The notes: generated by a model not told the origin, from the letters alone. DNA of 64,000 nucleotides from Phycisphaerales bacterium (GCA_020639095.1 JACKHH010000005.1:62001-126000), one strand, 5' to 3'. Numbered from the stretch's first letter, positions 17,504-25,664 are shown. Numbers and translations: made by a program.

Positions 17504-19513
17504 CTAGTGCTCGTGCTCCTCTTCGTCGTGGCTTCCGAGCGCGTTGTCTTCAACTTCCTCTTCCAGACGCGGTCGAAACTTTCGGCCCTTGAGTCGCGGC
17601 CCATCGGGATGCTCGTGGTCGTACATCACCTTCGACATGCGCCCCGCAAGCCACGCGGTATTCATCGGGTAAACCGTCGGTTTGAAGACGGTGTGGTAAA
17701 CGTGCCAGACGAGAATCGCCAGCGTCGCGAGCCACGCTTCGTAGTAGTGAATCACGAGCATGACGTCGAGGAAGCCTTTCGGCAGGCCCAGGCGGTTGGC
17801 GAGATAGTCAAACCAGAGAAAGATGCCGGTGCCCGTCATGATGATTGTACCCCAGACGAGCGCCCAGTATTCCGCCTTCTCCATGTAGCTGAAACGCTTG
17901 TACTTCGGCTCTTCCGCGCGGAGGCCGAGGAAGTACAGCGAGTTTTGCCAAACGTGGGTGAAGTCGGACATCGCCAGCACCATGTCGCGCACCCAATGAC
18001 GCCCGCGGTGCGTGAACATGTAGAACAGGTGCCAGATCGACGTCGCCGTCATCACCACGGCGGCTCCACGATGAATATCACCGCGAATCTCGAATCCGCC
18101 TTCCCAACCAAAGATCAGCCGGGACCACCACGATTCCGAGAAGCGCAACGAGAAGCCGGTGATTACCAGTACGATGAACGACACCATCAGCGCCCAGTGC
18201 TGCATCACTTCGTTCATGCTCAGGCGCTGCACGTGGGGGAGTTTCTTCGCGTCGCGCACCTTGCGGAACCAGTCGCCGATGTTGTGCAGCAACATCAAGC
18301 CGATCGTGGCCACGATGAGTACGATGTACAGCTTGCGGAAGAACTCCGCCCAACCAGTGTGCAGACCGGCACCGGTTTCGTGAATCTTCGTCTGAGCAAG
18401 GTCCTCGGTGATGCCCGGGTGACACTTGCCGCAGGTGTGCCGCAGGTTCGACGCGTTAATCGATGACGTCGGGTCGGTGGAAGGCAGGATGCGGTGCGCG
18501 CCGTGGCACGACGAACAGTTCGCCACTTTGAGGTCACCGGCTTTGCTCTTCAAACCGTGATAGCTGTCGATGTACGACGCCAAGCGCCCGCCCGGCAAGC
18601 CGAATTTCTCATTGAGCACCGCCGATTCGTGGCAGGGGGCGCAGGTCTGCTCAGCAACGTGCGTGGGGCTGACTGGCGAATTGGGATCGTCCGGCGGAAT
18701 GATGCCATGCTCGCCGTGACAGGTGGTACACACCGGGGCAGCCATTTCGCCGCGTGCGACGAACTGCCCGTGGATGCCTTCCCAAAAATCCCGCGATATC
18801 GGCTTGTGACATTTGCCGCAGGTGTCGGGAATGTTGAAGTGATACGTCGTCGATTCGGGGTCGCGCGGCGAGAGGATACGGTGCGCACTGGGCGCGCCGT
18901 CCGGGCCGGGCGATGAGTGGCAATCGTTGCACGTCGCGGAAAGGTAGATGCCTTTCTCCGTCGTGGCTTGGCCGTGTACGCTGCTTTCGTACATCTCGAC
19001 CGGGCCGGCGCGCAGCACCTCGTGCTTGGCCAGCATGTTCAGGTTCGTATGGCACTTCAGGCACGTCTTCGGCAGGTTCACCGGGTGTACGCGCGAACGC
19101 TGATCCGCCACCGGCAGAATGTCGTGGTGACCGTGGCAATCCCAGCATTCGGGGATGTCGGGGTCGGTGTGAACTTCGAGGCGACCGTGCTTCTTGTAGA
19201 CCTCGGATTCGTCTTCGTGGCACTCCGCGCAGCCAATCAACTGAATGTCGCCGTGCGGGTGTTCGGATTCGAGGTTGACGTTGTCGGCGTCGATGTCACC
19301 GTGGCAGTCGTCGCATGACAGGTCGGAGTGAATCGACTTCGCGAGCAATTCCGCCGGCGGGCCGATCTCACGCGAAACCGCCTGGCTGTGGCACTTCGCG
19401 CAGCCTTCCAACTCCTGCTCCGGCTCGGCGAAAACCGGAGCGGCGAGGATGAGGGTCAGGATGATGGCTGGGGGAATCCATCGCGGGGAATGACGCAACT
19501 TCAAAAGGCTCAT
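17504..19513 (-). CDS. 11-haem cytochrome c fused to membrane cytochrome b (CbcL-like)
   Basis: 669 residues. The start at 19513 has GGAG 6 bases upstream. A signal peptide (AIILTLILAAPVFAE) leads to eleven CxxCH motifs in about 370 residues. A four-helix cytochrome b domain follows, with His-bearing helices around MQHWALMVSFIVLVITGF, DIHRGAAVVMTATSIWHL and VIHYYEAWLATLAILVWH. The C-terminus is acidic and His-rich (DEEEHEH). It is the first gene of the three-gene operon and is a paralogue of the 19-haem protein in design, though shorter. Two quinol-facing fusions plus a NapC-like protein in one operon suggest alternative entry points of different redox potential, as described for Geobacter inner-membrane cytochromes; this is inference. 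Confidence 0.88.
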   Translation of the reverse strand: MSLLKLRHSPRWIPPAIILTLILAAPVFAEPEQELEGCAKCHSQAVSREIGPPAELLAKSIHSDLSCDDCHGDIDADNVNLESEHPHGDIQLIGCAECHEDESEVYKKHGRLEVHTDPDIPECWDCHGHHDILPVADQRSRVHPVNLPKTCLKCHTNLNMLAKHEVLRAGPVEMYESSVHGQATTEKGIYLSATCNDCHSSPGPDGAPSAHRILSPRDPESTTYHFNIPDTCGKCHKPISRDFWEGIHGQFVARGEMAAPVCTTCHGEHGIIPPDDPNSPVSPTHVAEQTCAPCHESAVLNEKFGLPGGRLASYIDSYHGLKSKAGDLKVANCSSCHGAHRILPSTDPTSSINASNLRHTCGKCHPGITEDLAQTKIHETGAGLHTGWAEFFRKLYIVLIVATIGLMLLHNIGDWFRKVRDAKKLPHVQRLSMNEVMQHWALMVSFIVLVITGFSLRFSESWWSRLIFGWEGGFEIRGDIHRGAAVVMTATSIWHLFYMFTHRGRHWVRDMVLAMSDFTHVWQNSLYFLGLRAEEPKYKRFSYMEKAEYWALVWGTIIMTGTGIFLWFDYLANRLGLPKGFLDVMLVIHYYEAWLATLAILVWHVYHTVFKPTVYPMNTAWLAGRMSKVMYDHEHPDGPRLKGRKFRPRLEEEVEDNALGSHDEEEHEH

Positions 19514-19798
19514 GATGCGCTCCGAACTCGTTGGCGCTTAGCAACTTACGAACCGGCCGGACAACTTTGGCGGACCCTCCGGCCACCCGCCGATTCTAGA
19601 TGGGTCATCGGATTCGGCTGTCAGAAAAGTTTGTTCTCGGCCCCTGGAGCGGGGTTTTCGTGGCGATGTTAAACTTGCCGGACAGTCCGCGCTGGTGGAA
19701 AATGATCACATCGACCGCAGCTTGCGGATTTCCCGGAAACAAAAGCTCGATAGAATCGTCATATCCTACGGAACGGGTCGGCCGACGGAGACGTGATC

Positions 19799-20881
19799 GT
19801 GAAAGCTGGACGAGTTCAAGTCATCGCGCTGCTGGTGACGGTGGTGGCATGCGCGGCTGGGCGGACGGTACATGCAACGGAAGTATTCGATTCCATCGAC
19901 GCTGCGATGGACTACGCCAACACCGCATTGGCGCAAGATGAGAGCGAGCGACTCGGCGCGATTGTCATCTCGGTGGATGCCGACATCGACGAACCCGCGA
20001 GCGTGAACTGCGAATTCCGCATCTGGGCGGGTCGGCGATACCAGTCATTCAGAACCGATCAGGTGCTGGTGGAGGTCGGGAGTTGGGGGCCGGACTGCGG
20101 CGTGCGCCTGCGCGTGCCCGGTTTCCATGAGGTTGAGCGCAAGTTCGGCGTTATGCCCGGCGAGGTGCTCGTGCTTGAGGGCTTGCGGTTGGAGCAGGTC
20201 ACCGAAGCCGATGCGGTGGACATCACCGGACTCGTCAAACTCGAAGACGACGCCAGTCCCGCGGGCGTTGATGTTCGCATCGGTGAAACGCGCGTGAAGA
20301 CGGATGCGTACGGGCGTTTTCGCTTCCCGGGCTTGGGCGCGGGTGAGATTCGCGTTTCGGCGTACGCACCGGGATTCGTCGGTATGTACGACACCATCGA
20401 AGCCAAACGCGGCGAGCGCAACTTCGTGATGCTCACCGGCTGGCAACCGCGGCGCGCCTACGTGCACTGGGGCTATCAACCGGATGGCAGCCACGATCTG
20501 AGTCGTGGCCTTGAAGAGGGTTACGCGATCATCTCCGACCAGGATATCGATCGAGTCAGCTTTGCAGAAGGTTTTAAAGATGTCCGCGGCGAGAGCGACT
20601 TCGCGGTCATGCAGCGTAAGGATCGCCTGATCATTCGCAACTTCGATGTCGGGAAAGGCAGGCCGGGCATTTTGCGGCTCGCTGAAACCAGCTTCGATGA
20701 AGTGGTGCAAGCGCCGGATGTGCCGTATCCGGAAAAGGACTACCCGCTGGACGAAGGGGATGTTTTCGTCTTCAAGTGCTATGACGGCGAGCACTACGCC
20801 AAGATCGAAGTCCTGCAACTCTTCGACAACGAAGAGGACTACGCGCGCGTGGTCAGCGACATGGCTCGTGGCGAACACTGA
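19799..20881 (+). CDS. secreted protein with carboxypeptidase-regulatory-like domain
   Basis: About 360 residues from a GTG at 19799 (GGAG 8 bases upstream; a GTG at 19793 is too close to it). The signal peptide is VIALLVTVVACAAGRTVHA. Residues about 140-220 form a beta-sandwich of the carboxypeptidase regulatory-like type (VDITGLVKLEDDASPAGVDV through KTDAYGRFRFPGLGAGEIRV). The flanking parts are not recognised. It is transcribed divergently from the cytochrome operon. The function is unknown. Such domains often occur on envelope or secreted proteins that bind or present other domains. Confidence 0.6.
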   Translation: MKAGRVQVIALLVTVVACAAGRTVHATEVFDSIDAAMDYANTALAQDESERLGAIVISVDADIDEPASVNCEFRIWAGRRYQSFRTDQVLVEVGSWGPDCGVRLRVPGFHEVERKFGVMPGEVLVLEGLRLEQVTEADAVDITGLVKLEDDASPAGVDVRIGETRVKTDAYGRFRFPGLGAGEIRVSAYAPGFVGMYDTIEAKRGERNFVMLTGWQPRRAYVHWGYQPDGSHDLSRGLEEGYAIISDQDIDRVSFAEGFKDVRGESDFAVMQRKDRLIIRNFDVGKGRPGILRLAETSFDEVVQAPDVPYPEKDYPLDEGDVFVFKCYDGEHYAKIEVLQLFDNEEDYARVVSDMARGEH

Positions 20882-20901
20882 CTCGCGTCGTTCGGCGCAT
20901 C

Positions 20902-20941
20902 ACTCCGTTAACTGAACACCTACTCCGTTACTTGAACACCT
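20902..20941. repeat. 20-bp tandem duplication at the spmB stop codon
   Basis: Two adjacent 20-bp units (20902-20921 and 20922-20941) match at 18 of 20 positions. The second contains the spmB stop codon (20928-20930). It looks like a recent slippage or duplication just past the gene end. Confidence 0.7.
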
Positions 20942-21476
20942 GATGGCACACCCACACGGCTGCCAGGATTCCAGCCAGGTCGGCGAGCAGGCCCGCGACC
21001 ATTGCGTGACGCGTCTTCTTAATGCCCACCGATCCGAAGTAGAGCGCGAGGATGTAGAACGTGGTGTCGGTGCTGCCGAACATCGTCGACGCCACCTTCG
21101 CGTCGAACGAATCCGGATTCGCCTGGATGACTTCCGCGACGAGCCCCAGGCTGCCTGAACCCGAGAGCGGCTTCATCAGCGCGACGGGCACTACGTCAGC
21201 CGGCATGCCGATGCTCAGCGTCCACGGCGCGATCAGATCGGAGATGTAGTCCAGCGCTCCCGACGCGCGAAACACGCCGATGCCCACCAGGATCGCGATG
21301 ATGTACGGCAGGATTTGCAGGAAAATCTCAAAGCCTTCCTTGCCGCCTTCGGTGAACGACTCGTACACCTTCACGCGCTTGCACATCGCATAGCCGATGA
21401 TCATGAAGAACAGCAGCGGGATGGTGAGCATCGACACCTGATTGACGACCAGCTTGAACATGTTCGCGGCGATCAT
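20928..21476 (-). CDS. spmB: spore maturation protein B-like nucleoside-gate membrane protein
   Basis: 182 residues with several hydrophobic helices and the SpmB/nucleoside-recognition pattern (FLQILPYIIAILVGIGVFRA, SGSLGLVAEV, GSTDTTFYILALYFGSVG). It overlaps the SpmA gene by 4 bp. In Firmicutes SpmA and SpmB are needed for spore core dehydration. In non-sporulating bacteria the same pair persists with an unknown, probably transport or envelope, role. Downstream on the same strand there is only the divergent neighbour, so the operon seems to be just spmAB. Confidence 0.85.
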   Translation of the reverse strand: MIAANMFKLVVNQVSMLTIPLLFFMIIGYAMCKRVKVYESFTEGGKEGFEIFLQILPYIIAILVGIGVFRASGALDYISDLIAPWTLSIGMPADVVPVALMKPLSGSGSLGLVAEVIQANPDSFDAKVASTMFGSTDTTFYILALYFGSVGIKKTRHAMVAGLLADLAGILAAVWVCHQVFK

Positions 21477-22456
21477 GCGTCCACCTCCTGGCTGCTCGTG
21501 CCTTCGCCGCCCGACTCAGCCAGCGCGGCTTGCACGGCGAAGAAGGGCAGGCGACCGAGCAGCTTCGCAGCGATGATTGCGGTGACGGTGGCTGTTCCGC
21601 CCGCGACCATACACGTTCCGATGATCTCGAACGGATTGCTGCAACCGGCGCTCTGACGCACGGCCAGCAGCGTCGTCGGGATCATCGCAAAGCCAGCCGT
21701 GTTGATCGCGAGCAGCATCACCTGTGCGTTCGTCGCAACGTGCTTGTGCGGGTTGAGCGACTGAAGGTGCTTCATCGCCTTCAAGCCGAACGGGGTCGCG
21801 GCATTGCCCAGACCGAGCACGTTGCACGTGACGTTCATCAGGATTGCGCCGCTCGCGGGATGATCCTTGGGCACGTCGGAAAAGAGAAAGCGGATGATCG
21901 GGTGGAACACGCGGGCGACGAGCTGCACGATGCCCGCAGCCTCTCCGACGCGCATCAGCCCGAGGAACAACACCATCGTCGCGACGAGGCCCAGCGCGAT
22001 ATCGAAACCGATCTTGGCGTAGTCGAACGCGGCATTGGTGAACGCGGGAAGTGTCACCAGCGTGCCGTGACGCACGCCGACGCCATTCACCGCCACGACG
22101 TAGTCACCAGCCGCCCGCGAGTCCCAGGTGAGCAGGAAGTGCTCGCCGACCGCCTCCGCTGAAATGAGCCACGGCTTGTCACCGGATTCCTCTTTCACGC
22201 GGGCGGAATCGTCGAAGCTCAGCGCGCCGTTCGCGAGCGTCAGCGCGAACGTGTAATCGGTGGGGGTGTCATCGCCCGCGAGTTGAATCGTCAGCGCGTT
22301 CTCGCCATCGACAAGCCTGTCCGCGGGTAGCACCGTTGACGTAGGCTGATAGTGCTGCACGACGCAAAGCGCGAATGCGCTGAGGACCATCAAGCCCCAG
22401 ATCGTGTTGATGTTGAGCAGACCGCGCAACAGTTTGCCAAGAGAACCCATTGCCAC
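21473..22456 (-). CDS. spmA: spore maturation protein A-like membrane protein with inserted domain
   Basis: 327 residues. The C-terminal two thirds have the SpmA pattern (GLMRVGEAAGIVQLVARVF, LGLGNAATPFGLKAM, LLAINTAGFAMIPTTLLAVR). Between the first membrane helix (INTIWGLMVLSAFALCVV) and this core lies an extra soluble stretch of about 110 residues, predicted to be outside the cytoplasm and rich in beta strands. A GGAGG lies 4 bases before a GTG at 22456 and 10 bases before an ATG at 22450; either may be used. The function in this lineage is unknown. Confidence 0.82.
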   Translation of the reverse strand: MAMGSLGKLLRGLLNINTIWGLMVLSAFALCVVQHYQPTSTVLPADRLVDGENALTIQLAGDDTPTDYTFALTLANGALSFDDSARVKEESGDKPWLISAEAVGEHFLLTWDSRAAGDYVVAVNGVGVRHGTLVTLPAFTNAAFDYAKIGFDIALGLVATMVLFLGLMRVGEAAGIVQLVARVFHPIIRFLFSDVPKDHPASGAILMNVTCNVLGLGNAATPFGLKAMKHLQSLNPHKHVATNAQVMLLAINTAGFAMIPTTLLAVRQSAGCSNPFEIIGTCMVAGGTATVTAIIAAKLLGRLPFFAVQAALAESGGEGTSSQEVDA

Positions 22457-22522
22457 TATGCCTCCGTCGTGTCACGCAACCAAACGCAGCACACCAAGGG
22501 AGCCGCGCCGGAAAGAAAGCGG

Positions 22523-22550
22523 AATCCGAGCCGCGACTGTAAGGGAGCGG
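22523..22550 (+). repeat. 28-bp dispersed repeat, intergenic copy
   Basis: AATCCGAGCCGCGACTGT followed by AAGGGAGCGG. It is identical over 28 bases to 24064-24091 (opposite orientation) and differs at one base from 4511-4538. It sits in the gap between spmA and the NlpC/P60 gene. Confidence 0.9.
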
Positions 22551-22627
22551 AAGAACAAAGAATGCCCGCAACAGCAGGACAAGTCAAAACAATCGAGAGA
22601 CGCGCATTCAATGCGCGGAATGAAACC

Positions 22628-24316
22628 CTATCCGAACCGCCGCGCCGCGAGAAACGTCCGCGCACGCTCGACTGAGTATAAGCGGTCGCCTTCCTGCAAG
22701 CTGTCGATGCGCACTTCCGGTGGGCCGCTGTGCATGAAATGCGTAGGGGTAATTGCTACACCGACGTGGTAGATTCGCCCACAGTTGTTGATGAAGTAGA
22801 GCAGGTCGCCGGGTGCGATCGCGTCGGGATTCCACCGCGTCGCCACCAGTCTGCCGCTAAGGAATTGCTGGCCCGCGTCACGCGGCAGAGCGAGCCCGCT
22901 GCGCAAGCTCGACTTCTGCGCGAGCCCGCTACAGTCCAGACCGATCGGTGATACCCCGCCATAAATGTATGGAACGTGCAGCAATTCCAGGGCGGCAGAG
23001 ATGCGTGCTTCGCCGTTGCGCGACGCATCCTGAATACGCACGTCCCGCGCGCCGACTTCGAGCGGGTCGTCGTGGGGATGCGTCAGGAGCATGCGCGCAT
23101 CCGCTTCGCGCGCGATGGGCAGAACGGCTCCTCGTGGAATCCGCCTGCCCCCCAGATCGATATCACGCTGTAGTACCGCCCTTCGCGTCGCGGTGTAGGG
23201 CGCAAAGTCGGCTGCGGTGAGTATTCGCAAACGCTCCTCGCGCACCCAGCCCCAGTAGCCGTCGTCGCCGTGAACGAGCAGGAACCCGTCTTTGTGATCG
23301 AGCAGGAGGACGGGTTCGCCATAGAGCAGTTGCGAACGCAGGCCAGCCGATTCGGACGGCGCGGCGTAGGTGAGCGCCATGCTTGCCAAGCATACGGCGA
23401 ACCGCTCGCCGTTGAGTGCGCCGTCCTCCGGCAGCAGTCGAAGCTCGTTGATGACATTCTCGATGCCCACGCAGCGCAGCGCGTCGGCGAATGTGTCACG
23501 CAGCAGTGCGACGTTGGTTGCGCCGGCAATACGGACGGTGTCGCCTTCAACGGTGACATTAGGTTGGCAGTAAACGAACGTGCGATCGGAAAACACCGTG
23601 CGGACAAAGGTGTCGCAGAACCACGCGGCGTATTCGATCGGCAGCTTGCCGTGCGGCCAGACACGCTCAGCCGTTTCCTGCATTTCCTGTTCCGGCGTGC
23701 GATCGACGAAACGCGGCACGGGTGTTGCGCTGGGGGAGGCGTGCGGCGTTGCGGCAGCCTGTTTCTGCACAAAGGCAATCATGCCGCGACAAACCGCCTC
23801 CGCGACCTTCTGCGGGATGAGACGTGTTTTTACTTCGCAAGCTTCCGCAGCCGTTGCGGTGATGGCGATACCGGTGGGCGCGGAGTTAGCTCGCAAGGAT
23901 ACATCGGGTAGGGCGTCAATCGTGTGGAATGCGTCGACGATCGCGGATTCGAGCGGCGACGATTGCGTGCTTCCGATTCGTGCTTGGACGGTGCACGTGA
24001 ATTGTGTGTTGTCGGATGGCTCGGATTGGGAAAAGGTAATATCGACGACGACATCATTGCTTTCCGCTCCCTTACAGTCGCGGCTCGGATTGTCGTCCGC
24101 GCGTGTCATGATGGGGATGCCGCCCGCTTGTTGCGTGAAGTGAAAGAGCACGCCCGCGGTCATGAGCGAAAGGTCATCAAGTCGCCGTTGCGCCGCGTCA
24201 TGTGCTCCGCCGCCATTTGCGTCGATCACCACGACTTGTCCGCGCAGCGCATCCGCCTGCGGTCGCCAGGGCCGCACGTAGGTTTCGATCACGCGTTGAA
24301 CGTTTTTCGTATCCAT
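22628..24316 (-). CDS. NlpC/P60 cell-wall hydrolase with degenerate amidase-like N-terminus and SH3 domain
   Basis: 562 residues from the ATG at 24316; a longer in-frame ORF reaches 24514 without support. The N-terminus resembles N-acetylmuramoyl-L-alanine amidase type 3 (VVVIDANGGGAHDAAQRRL through PIMTRADD), but the usual zinc-ligand His after the Asp is missing (Asp-Ala-Asn-Gly-Gly), so it is probably not an active amidase. A bacterial SH3-like region follows (SQLLYGEPVLLLDHKDGFLLV). The C-terminal NlpC/P60 peptidase has LDCSGLAQ with catalytic Cys462, then YHVGVAI with the His. Directly after TRADD lies a 28-bp dispersed repeat read as NPSRDCKGAE. It probably cleaves peptidoglycan stem peptides in the periplasm, though I see no clear signal peptide. 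Confidence 0.8.
   Translation of the reverse strand: MDTKNVQRVIETYVRPWRPQADALRGQVVVIDANGGGAHDAAQRRLDDLSLMTAGVLFHFTQQAGGIPIMTRADDNPSRDCKGAESNDVVVDITFSQSEPSDNTQFTCTVQARIGSTQSSPLESAIVDAFHTIDALPDVSLRANSAPTGIAITATAAEACEVKTRLIPQKVAEAVCRGMIAFVQKQAAATPHASPSATPVPRFVDRTPEQEMQETAERVWPHGKLPIEYAAWFCDTFVRTVFSDRTFVYCQPNVTVEGDTVRIAGATNVALLRDTFADALRCVGIENVINELRLLPEDGALNGERFAVCLASMALTYAAPSESAGLRSQLLYGEPVLLLDHKDGFLLVHGDDGYWGWVREERLRILTAADFAPYTATRRAVLQRDIDLGGRRIPRGAVLPIAREADARMLLTHPHDDPLEVGARDVRIQDASRNGEARISAALELLHVPYIYGGVSPIGLDCSGLAQKSSLRSGLALPRDAGQQFLSGRLVATRWNPDAIAPGDLLYFINNCGRIYHVGVAITPTHFMHSGPPEVRIDSLQEGDRLYSVERARTFLAARRFG
24064..24091 (-). repeat. 28-bp dispersed repeat, copy inside the NlpC/P60 gene
   Basis: On the minus strand this is identical over 28 bases to 22523-22550. 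It is translated as NPSRDCKGA, a different frame from the copy at 4511-4538, so the repeat is a DNA-level element, not a conserved peptide. Confidence 0.9.
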
Positions 24317-24559
24317 CTTGCCTACTTCTTTGTGAGACACTTGATCCTCATGCGCAACAACTGCGCGGGGCATGATACCGCGCCGCGCGAGCGTCGCCCA
24401 ACAGGCGGTATCGGCGTGCCAGCCCGCGTCATCGCGCGTTGCGAATCGCCGTATTTTCAGGGGACAAATGTGATTTATACTTGACACCTTCCTGCGTTGA
24501 GGTATATTTCCCAAACACGTCGCGTTGGGCGGCGTGCATGTGTAGTGGAGGTTGCCATA

Positions 24560-24697
24560 GTGGCTACCCGTCAGCTCGACATTTTCAAAAGCAGCCGGCG
24601 AAACGAATGGCTCGCGCTATCGCTGATAAGCGGTGGGCTCATGCCGTTGGATTCCGCGTGCGGAATCACGTTCGCCCATGACGGGCCTCCCGGGTAG
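24560..24697 (+). CDS. possible small protein of 45 residues
   Basis: A GTG at 24560 is preceded by TGGAGG at 8 bases, an almost ideal ribosome-binding site. The frame runs 45 codons to TAG and is followed 26 bp later by a strong intrinsic terminator. The peptide begins VATRQLDIFKSSRRNEWLA and contains a hydrophobic stretch LALSLISGGLMPL. I recognise no family. The ribosome-binding site and terminator make it more likely than chance, but codon evidence is thin. Confidence 0.45.
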   Translation: MATRQLDIFKSSRRNEWLALSLISGGLMPLDSACGITFAHDGPPG

Positions 24698-24722
24698 TGT
24701 GCAATTGTTTTTTGCCCATCCA

Positions 24723-24761
24723 CCCCGGAGGCGCTTGCGACAGCGGCCTGCGGGGTTTTTT
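24723..24761 (+). terminator. intrinsic terminator
   Basis: CCCCGGAGGC (24723-24732) pairs with GCCTGCGGGG (24746-24755) with one internal mismatch. Six T residues follow at 24756-24761. It would end the short transcript carrying the 45-codon ORF. Confidence 0.75.
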
Positions 24762-24902
24762 GTTGCGCATGTCTTTCCGCGTAACCCCTGACGGTCTCTT
24801 CGGTTAGCGATCGTATTGAACCGGTTGCAGTTGGTACGCGTGTCGATTGCCGGGGCTGTTGTGTCCCGATGCGATGCGCGGACGGAGAAGGTGCGCGCAT
24901 GT

Positions 24903-24980
24903 GTGCCACTGCTCTTGAGCAGTGGGACATGTCACAGAGCGTCGCTGCGTATCGCGTCCACTGCTCAAGAGCTGTGGCAC
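24903..24980. repeat. paired-palindrome repeat element
   Basis: A 23-base arm (24903-24925), itself a near-palindrome around GCTCTTGAGC, recurs inverted at 24958-24980 with one difference. The same element occurs at 37466-37543. The 32-bp interior differs between the copies. Confidence 0.85.
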
Positions 24981-25142
24981 AGGGTACGTCTCGCTCGCAT
25001 GGAGAAAAGTCAATCCGCGCACGCGTTGCGCGGCGGCCTGAAGGATATGTCGGTTGTCGTACCGGCGGTGTGCGTGGGCATCGTTCGCTCGATTTGCTCG
25101 CGTACGTTCCGCGTGACGGGGTCTGAAGCGACAACGTAGCAT

Positions 25143-25218
25143 GTGTGAGAAGCTCAATGGTCGAGCAACACGACTTAGGATCGTGCTGGTGCGGGTTCGA
25201 ATCCCGCCTCAAACACCA
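25143..25218 (+). tRNA. class I tRNA-like gene with anticodon UAG
   Basis: 76 bases fold as a cloverleaf. The acceptor is GTGTGAG/CTCAAAC with one G-A mismatch, then A and an encoded CCA. The D stem is GCTC/GAGC with GG in the loop. The anticodon stem is CACGA/TCGTG with loop CTTAGGA. The T arm is GCGGG-TTCGAAT-CCCGC. The anticodon at 25176-25178 is UAG, nominally Leu (codon CUA). The variable region is only 5 bases, however, so it lacks the long arm normal for bacterial tRNA-Leu. Two bases instead of one separate the D and anticodon stems. It may be a non-canonical or decaying tRNA. A strong hairpin follows at 25230. Confidence 0.7.
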
Positions 25219-25229
25219 ACCCGGAGTCG

Positions 25230-25273
25230 TCCCCCCGCCCCGCTCAGTCAACCGGCTGGTCGAGGCGGGGGGA
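25230..25273 (+). terminator. strong hairpin just downstream of the tRNA
   Basis: A perfect 10-bp GC stem, TCCCCCCGCC (25230-25239) with GGCGGGGGGA (25264-25273). There is no T-run, so it may be a processing or Rho-assisted end, or the start of the structured stretch that follows. Confidence 0.45.
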
Positions 25274-25275
25274 TG

Positions 25276-25612
25276 ACTCGCCCGGCGAATAGCCGGGACG
25301 GCGTAAGCCGCTACCGAGCCTTGGCGGGGAGAGTGCTTCGTCGCGTCGCCGGTTGTCCCGATCGCACCGTATGGGCTGCATCATCAGCCCGTGCGCCACG
25401 ACGGGCGACACCGTCGAAGCGGTTCGAGCGAACGCGGATACCGCCGAGTCAAATCGCCAATCGTGCGATCTCGCGTCAGACGGAAAGCAGACGCGAGTTC
25501 GCACGAACGGCGGTCACTGACCCGGCTTAAGCGTTCGCCCACCGCGTTCCGCGGGGCGATGCGAGAGAAGGCTCTCCTCGTCGGGCAGCGGCGGCGAACG
25601 CGTTGAGCGACA
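25276..25612. other. structured non-coding stretch of unknown role
   Basis: There is no convincing reading frame on either strand over about 340 bp. Several adjacent hairpins can be drawn, for example CCCGGC-GAATA-GCCGGG and CGGC-GTAA-GCCG (a GNRA-type loop). I could not match it to RNase P RNA, tmRNA, SRP RNA or 6S RNA by their conserved motifs. It might be an unidentified structured RNA or just repeat debris. Confidence 0.3.
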
Positions 25613-25664
25613 TGACACTGAATCGGGAAAGCAGAATAGGGATTTACGAAATAGCAGGATGGCA

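Noticed and set aside
24497..24559. Upstream extension of the 45-codon ORF
   Set aside because: The frame is open, but the TGGAGG at 8 bases before 24560 points to the internal GTG.
25276..25612. RNase P RNA, tmRNA or SRP RNA
   Set aside because: The conserved motifs of these RNAs could not be found on either strand.
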